From NCBI GenBank assembly GCA_963770865.1, contig CAVYRD010000013.1, positions 248,001 through 312,000 on the forward strand: 64,000 nucleotides of DNA, in the 5' to 3' direction. Positions 59,143-64,000 of the stretch are shown piece after piece (the first letter of the stretch is position 1; each line of letters starts with the position of its first letter). The position numbers were made by a program, and so were the translations under genes. Source of the DNA: Miltoncostaea sp963770865. Its GTDB lineage: Bacteria > Actinomycetota > Thermoleophilia > Miltoncostaeales > Miltoncostaeaceae. The notes under the pieces were generated by a model. It ran no database searches and had not been told where the DNA came from. It saw only the letters and a list, made by a program, of their open reading frames with translations.

Positions 59143-60401
59143 CGGGGCCGGATCTCCTCCGGGGCACCGCGGGAGCGCAGCGCGGCCGGGATCGCGACCG
59201 ACCCGTCCTCGCGCTGGTGGTTCTCGAGGATCGCGATCATCGTGCGCCCCACCGCCACGGCCGTGCCGTTGAGCGTGTGGACCGTCTCGGTGCCCTTCTC
59301 CCCGCGCACGCGCGTGCGCAGGCGGCGCGCCTGGTAGTCCGTGCAGTTCGAGCAGGAGGTGACCTCTCGGTACGCCCCCTGCCCGGGCATCCACGCCTCG
59401 CAGTCGAACTTTCGCGCGGCCGATGCCCCGAGGTCGCCCACCGCGATGTCGATCACCCGGTAGGGCACCTCGATCGCCTGGAGGATCGCCTCCTGCACGC
59501 CCAGGATGCGCTGGTGCTCGGCGGGCGAGTCCTCGGGCATCACGAACGAGAACATCTCGACCTTGTCGAACTGGTGCACGCGGAAGATGCCGCGGGTGTC
59601 GCGCCCGGCGGCGCCGGCCTCGCGGCGGAAGCAGGTGGACACGCCGCCGTAGCGCAGCGGCAGGTCCTCGGGCGCCAGGATCTGCTCGCCGTGCAGCCCG
59701 GCCAGCGGCACCTCGGAGGTCCCCACCAGGTAGAGGTCGTCGTCGGCCGTCTGGTAGATCGAGGCGCGGTCGGTGGGGAAGAACCCGGTCCCGTACATCG
59801 CCTCCTCGCGCACCAGCACCGGCGGGATGACCGGGGTGAAGCCGGCCGCCTCGACGGTGTCGAGCGCCAGCGTGACCAGCGCGAGCTGCAGCCGCACCAG
59901 GGGCCCGAGCAGGTAGGCGAAGCGGGCGCCCGAGACGCGGGCGGCGGCCTCCATGTCGAGCGCGCCCGCGGCGGTCGCGAGCTCCACGTGGTCGCGGGGG
60001 GCGAAGCCGAAGTCCGGCGGGTCGCCCACGCGCCGCAGCTCCACCGCGTCGTCCTCGCCGCCCTCGGGCGCCGCGTCCTCGGCGAGGTTGGGCATCGCCG
60101 CCAGCAGCTCGTCGCGGCGGGCCTCCAGGTCGCGCAGCTCGGCCTCCTGGCGCGCCAGCTCCTCCCCCAGCCGCTTGGCCTCGGCCTCCTCGGCCGAGGA
60201 GTCGCGCCCGGCGCGGCGGGCCTCGCCGACGCCCTTGGAGATACGGGCGCGCTCGGCGCGGGTCGCCTCGACGGCGGTGCGCAGCGCGCGGGCCTGCTCG
60301 TCGGCGTCCAGGAGCGCACCGACCGCGCCGTCGGCGCCGCGGCGGGCCAGGTTGGCCGTGACGCGCTCGCGCTCGGCTCGGATGACCTTGAGGTCGAGCA
60401 T
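59139..60401 (-). CDS. serS: Serine-tRNA ligase
   Basis: A 420-residue class II synthetase. The N-terminal coiled-coil arm spans residues 1-105 ('LDLKVIRAERERVTANLARR', 'EEAEAKRLGEELARQEAEL'). Motif 2 lies in 'VSTCFRREAGAAGRDTRGIF' with 'RVHQFDKVEMFSFVMPED', and motif 3 is 'LNGTAVAVGRTMIAILENHQ'. Length is normal. It charges tRNA-Ser with serine in the cytosol. It lies between the STAS gene (1-bp overlap) and the sugar kinase (4-bp overlap), so all three are translated from one message. Confidence 0.96.
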   Translation of the reverse strand: MLDLKVIRAERERVTANLARRGADGAVGALLDADEQARALRTAVEATRAERARISKGVGEARRAGRDSSAEEAEAKRLGEELARQEAELRDLEARRDELLAAMPNLAEDAAPEGGEDDAVELRRVGDPPDFGFAPRDHVELATAAGALDMEAAARVSGARFAYLLGPLVRLQLALVTLALDTVEAAGFTPVIPPVLVREEAMYGTGFFPTDRASIYQTADDDLYLVGTSEVPLAGLHGEQILAPEDLPLRYGGVSTCFRREAGAAGRDTRGIFRVHQFDKVEMFSFVMPEDSPAEHQRILGVQEAILQAIEVPYRVIDIAVGDLGASAARKFDCEAWMPGQGAYREVTSCSNCTDYQARRLRTRVRGEKGTETVHTLNGTAVAVGRTMIAILENHQREDGSVAIPAALRSRGAPEEIRPR

Positions 60402-60766
60402 CAGTCGGCGGACGCGGGCTCAGACCCTTCGGCGAGCGCCGCGAGCACCCCCTCGAGGTCGTCCCCGAAGACGAACGCCCGGCGCAGCCCGGTGATCTCG
60501 AACACGCGGCGCAGGCGCCGGTGGGGGCAGATCAGCCCGAGCTGGCCGTCGCCCTCGCGGGCGCGGTTCAGCAGGCTCACCAGCGCGCCGAGGCCCGACG
60601 AGTCGAGCAGCGTCACGTCGGTCAGGTCGATCACAAGCGGCATGGAGGCCGGGTCGAGGCGCTCGAGGTCGGACCGGAAGCTCGCGACGGTGTAGATGTC
60701 GAGCTCCCCGCCGAGGACTACGAGGGTCACGCCGTCGCGGGCCTCAGTCGTGACGTCCAGTGACAT
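60401..60766 (-). CDS. STAS-domain anti-sigma factor antagonist
   Basis: A 121-residue STAS protein: 'VTLVVLGGELDIYTVASFRS' and 'MPLVIDLTDVTLLDSSGLGA', the latter with the phosphorylatable Ser of the DSSGLG motif, then 'HRRLRRVFEITGLRRAFVFG'. Such SpoIIAA/RsbV-type antagonists release a sigma factor when dephosphorylated by a PP2C phosphatase; one with a SpoIIE domain is encoded at the right edge of this window. TAGCAT ends 6 nt before the ATG (leaderless). It heads the unit with serS and the sugar kinase. Confidence 0.92.
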   Translation of the reverse strand: MSLDVTTEARDGVTLVVLGGELDIYTVASFRSDLERLDPASMPLVIDLTDVTLLDSSGLGALVSLLNRAREGDGQLGLICPHRRLRRVFEITGLRRAFVFGDDLEGVLAALAEGSEPASAD

Positions 60767-60784
60767 GGGGTGATGCTACCCATG

Positions 60785-60816
60785 ACCCCGGAGCCGCGCA
60801 CACGGGGCTCCGGGGT
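60785..60816 (-). terminator. Terminator of the cytochrome c gene
   Basis: ACCCCGGAGCC (60785-60795) and GGCTCCGGGGT (60806-60816) pair perfectly over 11 bp around a 10-nt loop, starting 15 nt after the cytochrome stop on the minus strand. Confidence 0.65.
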
Positions 60817-60831
60817 GGGCGGGTGCCGCTG

Positions 60832-61309
60832 TTACTGGATGCTCAGGACGTACGCGGTGACGTTGGTGAGGTCGTCGCCGCTCACCAGGCCGCCCGGCAT
60901 GGCGCCGCCGCCGTTCTGCACCTGGGTCGAGATACGGTCGGCCGTCAGGCCGAGGCCGGCGAGCTTGGGACCGACGCCGCCGGCGTCGAGGCCGTCGTTC
61001 ATGTGGCAGCTCGTGCAGTTGGCCGAGAAGACCGTCTTGCCCGCCGCCGCGTCGCCCTCGGCGCCGCCTCCGCCGCCGGCCGCCGTCGAGGCGCCGCCGC
61101 CGCTGGTCGCCCCGCCGCCGCCCGACGCCGGGGCCGTGATCGTCTCGCCCTTGGAGTTCGTCTGGATCGCGCTGTTGGCGACGGTCGGCGAGTTCGCCGG
61201 GGTCTGGGCGTCCTTCTCGCTGCTGTTCAACGCACGCCGACACGAGGCCGAGCACGGCCACGAGCGACACCAGGAGCAGAGCTACCCTCGACCTGCGCAC
61301 GATCTTCAC
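60832..61309 (-). CDS. Lipoprotein class I cytochrome c, frameshifted
   Basis: About 158 residues. From GTG 61309 the protein starts with a lipoprotein signal 'VALLLVSLVAVLGLVSAC' (lipobox LVSAC). Right after the cysteine one base must be skipped (about 61231) to reach 'NSSEKDAQTPANSPTVANSA', a Gly/Ala-rich linker and a cytochrome domain with haem motif 'CTSCHMNDG' and 'GGAMPGGLVSGDDL' supplying the Met ligand. It should sit on the outer face of the membrane and carry electrons. A TTG at 61324 is an alternative start. Confidence 0.8.
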
Positions 61310-61433
61310 CCCCGGATCGGTCAACGTACGACGCCGCGGATCATATGCGGCGCGGCGCGAGAAACAACGCGGGCGGCGGCCATCAGGGTCGCCCGTCCCG
61401 CCCCGCGGGGGGCCGCGCTACCCTTCCCGGACC

Positions 61434-61934
61434 GTGATCCGCGCCCTCTCCGGACAGGTGCCGCGCCTCGGCCCCGGTGCCTTCGTGCACGAGGCCGCGG
61501 AGGTGATCGGCCGCGTCACCCTCGGCGCGCGCAGCTCGGTGTGGCCGCGCGCGGTGATCCGGGGCGACACCGAGGACATCGCCGTCGGCGAGGACACCAA
61601 CGTGCAGGACGGGGCGGTGCTGCACGCGGACCCGGGGTTCCCCTGCACGCTCGGGGCGCGCGTGACCGTCGGCCACCTGGCCTGCGTCCACGGCTGCGCG
61701 GTCGGCGACGAGGCGCTGATCGGGATCGGGGCGGTCGTGCTGAACGGCGCGCGCATCGGCGCCGGCTCGATCGTCGGCGCCGGCGCCGTGGTCCCGGAGG
61801 GCGTCGAGATCCCCGAGGGGTCGATGGTGCTGGGCGTACCGGGGCGGGTGGTGCGCCCGCTGGGCGCCGAGGAGCGCGAGGGTCTGCGCGGGTCGGCCGC
61901 CCGCTACGTGGCGCTGATCGCGGTGCACCGGTGA
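61434..61934 (+). CDS. Gamma-type carbonic anhydrase-like protein
   Basis: A 166-residue left-handed beta-helix of hexapeptide repeats ('VTLGARSSVWPRAVIRGDTE', 'ALIGIGAVVLNGARIGAGSI'). Zinc-binding His positions appear in 'VLHADPG' and 'VGHLACVHGC'. This is the gamma-carbonic anhydrase/PaaY/YrdA group; whether it hydrates CO2 cannot be shown. GTG start with TACCCT 9 nt upstream. Its stop overlaps the next GTG (GTGA), coupling it to the SpoIIE-type phosphatase. Confidence 0.88.
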   Translation: MIRALSGQVPRLGPGAFVHEAAEVIGRVTLGARSSVWPRAVIRGDTEDIAVGEDTNVQDGAVLHADPGFPCTLGARVTVGHLACVHGCAVGDEALIGIGAVVLNGARIGAGSIVGAGAVVPEGVEIPEGSMVLGVPGRVVRPLGAEEREGLRGSAARYVALIAVHR

Positions 61935-64000
61935 TCACCGGCGGCGAGCGCCCGAGGGCCGGGGTCGACCCCGGCCGCTGGCTGAGCGGCATCGAGACGA
62001 TCGACGCCCTCGACCTCGGTGCGGCGCTCGACCAGATCGCCCAGCGCGTCCACGACGTCTTCCCGGTCGACCTGGTCGCGGTCCACGTGGTGGACGAGCT
62101 CGACCCCGAGGGCGTCGCCCACGGCTACTGCGTCGGCCCCTCGCCCGCCGCCCAGACGCTTGCCCCGCTGCTCACCGGGGAGGGCGTGGACCCGATCGGC
62201 GTGGGCGACGCCGCCCGCGAGGCCGGGGCACCCGTGGTGTGGCCGCGCATCGTCTCCGAGCCCGCCGAGATCGCGCGCCTCGGCCGCCTGGCCGACGGCG
62301 GTGGGCCGGCCGGCGCGCTCCACCGGCTGATGCTCGACGCGAGCGGGCTCGCCGTGCCCATGGGCACGCCCCACCAGCCGCGCCTGGGCGCGATCTCGCT
62401 GGTCAGCCTCTCGCGCGACGCCCCGGTGCCCGAGACGGCGGTCGCGACGCTCCAGGCCATCGCGCCCCAGATCGCCCTCACGGCGCGCAACCACCAGCTC
62501 GCGGCGCGCAACCGGCGCAACCGCCGCACGCTGGAGGCCGTCATCTCCTCCAGCCCGATGGGCGTGGTGGTCGCCGACCTGCGAGGGCGCCTGTCGCTGG
62601 CCAACGCCTCGGCCTCGGAGATCCTCGGCCTCGAACTGCAGCCGCTCCTCGGGCAGGCGGTGCGCACGATCCTCGACGAGCGCGTCAAGTGGCGCTTCAT
62701 CAACCCGGAGGAGTTCGCGGCCCGCGTGCGGGCCGTCTTCGGCGACCCCGAGCGCGAGGCAACCCAGGACGCCGAGACCGTCGACGGCCGCGCGATCGAG
62801 ATCTCCTCGTCGCCGGTGCGCGACACCGCAGGCGGGGTGATCGGCCGGGTGCTGATCCTCCACGACGTGACCCGCGCGCGGGCCGCCCTCGCGGACGCCC
62901 GCCGCCTGGCCGCCGAGCGGGCCGAGATGCTGGAGCAGGAGGAGCGGCGCGCCCACGAGGAGGTGGGCCTCACCCGCGCGGCTCACCGGATGGCGTCGGC
63001 GGTCACCGAGATCGACATCGGCGAGGCCCTGCTCGAGTACGCCCACCTCCTGGTCCCCCGCTGCGAGAAGAGCGCAATGCTGGCGGTCGACCGGCGCGGC
63101 CAGATCCTGCCGGTGGTGACGCGCGGCTTCGCCGAGCGCTCGGTGCGCGGCATGGACTTCCGCTCGGGGGAGGGCGTGGTGGGGCGGGTCATCGTGAGCG
63201 GGCGCCCCTTCGTCTGCAGCGACGCCGAGGTGGACGTGCGCGTCTCGCGCCGCATCACGCTGCCCGAGGGCATCCGCTCGTTCATGCACGTGCCGATCGT
63301 GCTCGGCGAGCGCATCTACGGGCTGGTGAGCGTCAACAGCTCCGCGCCGCGCGCGTTCGGCGAGCGCGAGCTGCGCGTGGTCACCGAGCTCGCACGACAC
63401 GCCGCGAGCGCGCTGCAGCACGCCCTGCGCTTCGAGCAGGAGCGCCACATCGCCGAGACCCTGCAGCAGGCGCTCCTCGCCGAGCGGCTGCCCGAGGTGG
63501 AGGGCCTGGAGCTCGCCGCCCTCTACGAGCCGGCCGCCGGGTCGCAGGTCGGCGGCGACTTCTACAGCGCCTGGCCGCTGGCCGACGGCCGCCTCGCCAT
63601 GCTGGTGGGCGACGTGTCGGGCAAGGGCGTGGAGGCCGCGGGCGTGACCGCCATGGTGCGCTACATGGCCGAGGCGCTCAGCGCGCACTGCGCCGACCCC
63701 GCGGACCTGGTGGGCGAGCTCAACGAGCTGCTGTGCCCGCGCATGGCCGACGGCTCGCTCGTGACGCTGGTGCTGGCGGTCATCGACCAGGGCGCCGACG
63801 AGATGCACTGGTGCGTGGCCGGCCACCCGCCGCCGGTGATCCTGTCGGCCGACGGCGGCTACCGGCGCCTCGACGATCCCGACCCGCCCTGCGGCATCTT
63901 CCCCGGCACCGCGTTCCGAGCGGGCGTCGCGCCCTTCCGCCCGGGCGATGTGCTGGTGCTCTACACCGACGGGGTCATCGAGGCCCGGCGCGCCGGGCGC
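61931..64000 (+). CDS. GAF-PAS-GAF-SpoIIE phosphatase, cut by window edge
   Basis: From GTG 61931 the frame is open for 690 codons to the right edge, so the C-terminus is missing. Domains: an N-terminal GAF-like sensor (about 20-190); a PAS domain (about 200-315: 'LEAVISSSPMGVVVADLRGR', 'EILGLELQPLLGQAVRTI'); a second GAF (about 350-490: 'VPRCEKSAMLAVDRRGQILP', 'GEGVVGRVIVSGRPFVCSDA'); and a SpoIIE/PP2C phosphatase from about 505 ('YEPAAGSQVGGDFYSAWPLA', 'VGDVSGKGVEAAGVTAMVRY', metal Asp present). It likely dephosphorylates a STAS antagonist such as the one at 60401-60766 in a stress-signalling switch. Confidence 0.92.
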   Translation, partial: MITGGERPRAGVDPGRWLSGIETIDALDLGAALDQIAQRVHDVFPVDLVAVHVVDELDPEGVAHGYCVGPSPAAQTLAPLLTGEGVDPIGVGDAAREAGAPVVWPRIVSEPAEIARLGRLADGGGPAGALHRLMLDASGLAVPMGTPHQPRLGAISLVSLSRDAPVPETAVATLQAIAPQIALTARNHQLAARNRRNRRTLEAVISSSPMGVVVADLRGRLSLANASASEILGLELQPLLGQAVRTILDERVKWRFINPEEFAARVRAVFGDPEREATQDAETVDGRAIEISSSPVRDTAGGVIGRVLILHDVTRARAALADARRLAAERAEMLEQEERRAHEEVGLTRAAHRMASAVTEIDIGEALLEYAHLLVPRCEKSAMLAVDRRGQILPVVTRGFAERSVRGMDFRSGEGVVGRVIVSGRPFVCSDAEVDVRVSRRITLPEGIRSFMHVPIVLGERIYGLVSVNSSAPRAFGERELRVVTELARHAASALQHALRFEQERHIAETLQQALLAERLPEVEGLELAALYEPAAGSQVGGDFYSAWPLADGRLAMLVGDVSGKGVEAAGVTAMVRYMAEALSAHCADPADLVGELNELLCPRMADGSLVTLVLAVIDQGADEMHWCVAGHPPPVILSADGGYRRLDDPDPPCGIFPGTAFRAGVAPFRPGDVLVLYTDGVIEARRAGR

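Noticed and set aside
22203..61310. Programmed +1 frameshifting as a genome-wide mechanism
   Set aside because: The sites share no slippery codon, stop codon or downstream structure, cluster in one part of the window, and affect unrelated genes; sequence error or decay is simpler.
1..64000. CRISPR arrays, transposases, rRNA operons
   Set aside because: No regularly spaced identical repeats, no DDE or tyrosine recombinase motifs and no rRNA-like sequence were seen on either strand.

Overview
The window is a very GC-rich bacterial chromosome segment. Several features point to an actinomycete: frequent GTG starts, 4-bp ATGA/GTGA gene overlaps, many -10 boxes of the form TANNNT lying 5-8 nt before the start codon (leaderless transcripts), LAL and BTAD regulators, a NhaA-DsbA fusion and a SpoIIE/STAS pair. 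A deep-branching soil lineage such as Thermoleophilia fits, but that placement is inference. There are no rRNA genes, CRISPR arrays or complete insertion sequences.

Region 1 (1-9.2 kb) is patchy and visibly less GC-rich. It holds a phage small-terminase-like fragment, short orphan genes (GFA, phasin-like, cupin, DUF3303), a frameshifted gene, two outward-facing tRNA-Ser-like 3' ends and an alcohol dehydrogenase remnant. It also holds a methyltransferase, a GMC oxidoreductase between imperfect direct repeats, and a 2-hydroxyacid dehydrogenase unit divergent from a GntR regulator.

Region 2 (9.4-16.1 kb) is the most unusual part. Eight closely packed plus-strand genes encode unfamiliar Ig-like/beta proteins, a protein with a histone-H1-like Lys/Ala/Pro tail, a CrtC-like protein and an SCP2 protein. 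They meet, at a shared CTAG of stop codons, a minus-strand pair encoding a polyprenyl synthase and an acyltransferase. Together they suggest an isoprenoid or lipid structure with its own coat proteins.

Region 3 (16.1-29.2 kb) has a cupin/MarR divergent pair with a clear operator, an amino-acid-oxidase-like flavoprotein, a PPOX protein, DUF4242, a 952-residue LAL regulator, DUF5996 and a secreted beta-rich protein. Then come OsmC, an acyl-CoA-dehydrogenase-like enzyme, a 14-TM MFS pump and a BenE-like transporter.

Region 4 (29-39.4 kb) is led by a giant SARP/BTAD-ATPase-TPR protein fused to an alpha/beta-hydrolase and a degenerate cyclase-like tail. Upstream lie small SRPBCC/ArsR-type genes, two decayed genes (GNAT and 3-hydroxyisobutyrate dehydrogenase type), a MarR pair with a perfect operator, and an M23 endopeptidase.

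Region 5 (39.5-64 kb) carries mainly membrane and housekeeping functions: an AspT-like exchanger, an amidinotransferase-fold hydrolase, a rhomboid-like protein, an ArsR-DUF2892-MMPL-AhpD-DUF302-methyltransferase operon, a CPA2 antiporter and a large membrane hydrolase. It continues with a spermidine-synthase-like protein, an animal-type haem peroxidase, a CNNM/CorC protein, NhaA-DsbA, a PfkB kinase, SerS, a STAS antagonist, a cytochrome c lipoprotein, a gamma-carbonic anhydrase and a SpoIIE phosphatase cut by the right edge. This region has a striking density of single-base frameshifts, nearly all +1. They look more like assembly or read errors than biology, so the affected genes are described as one gene each.
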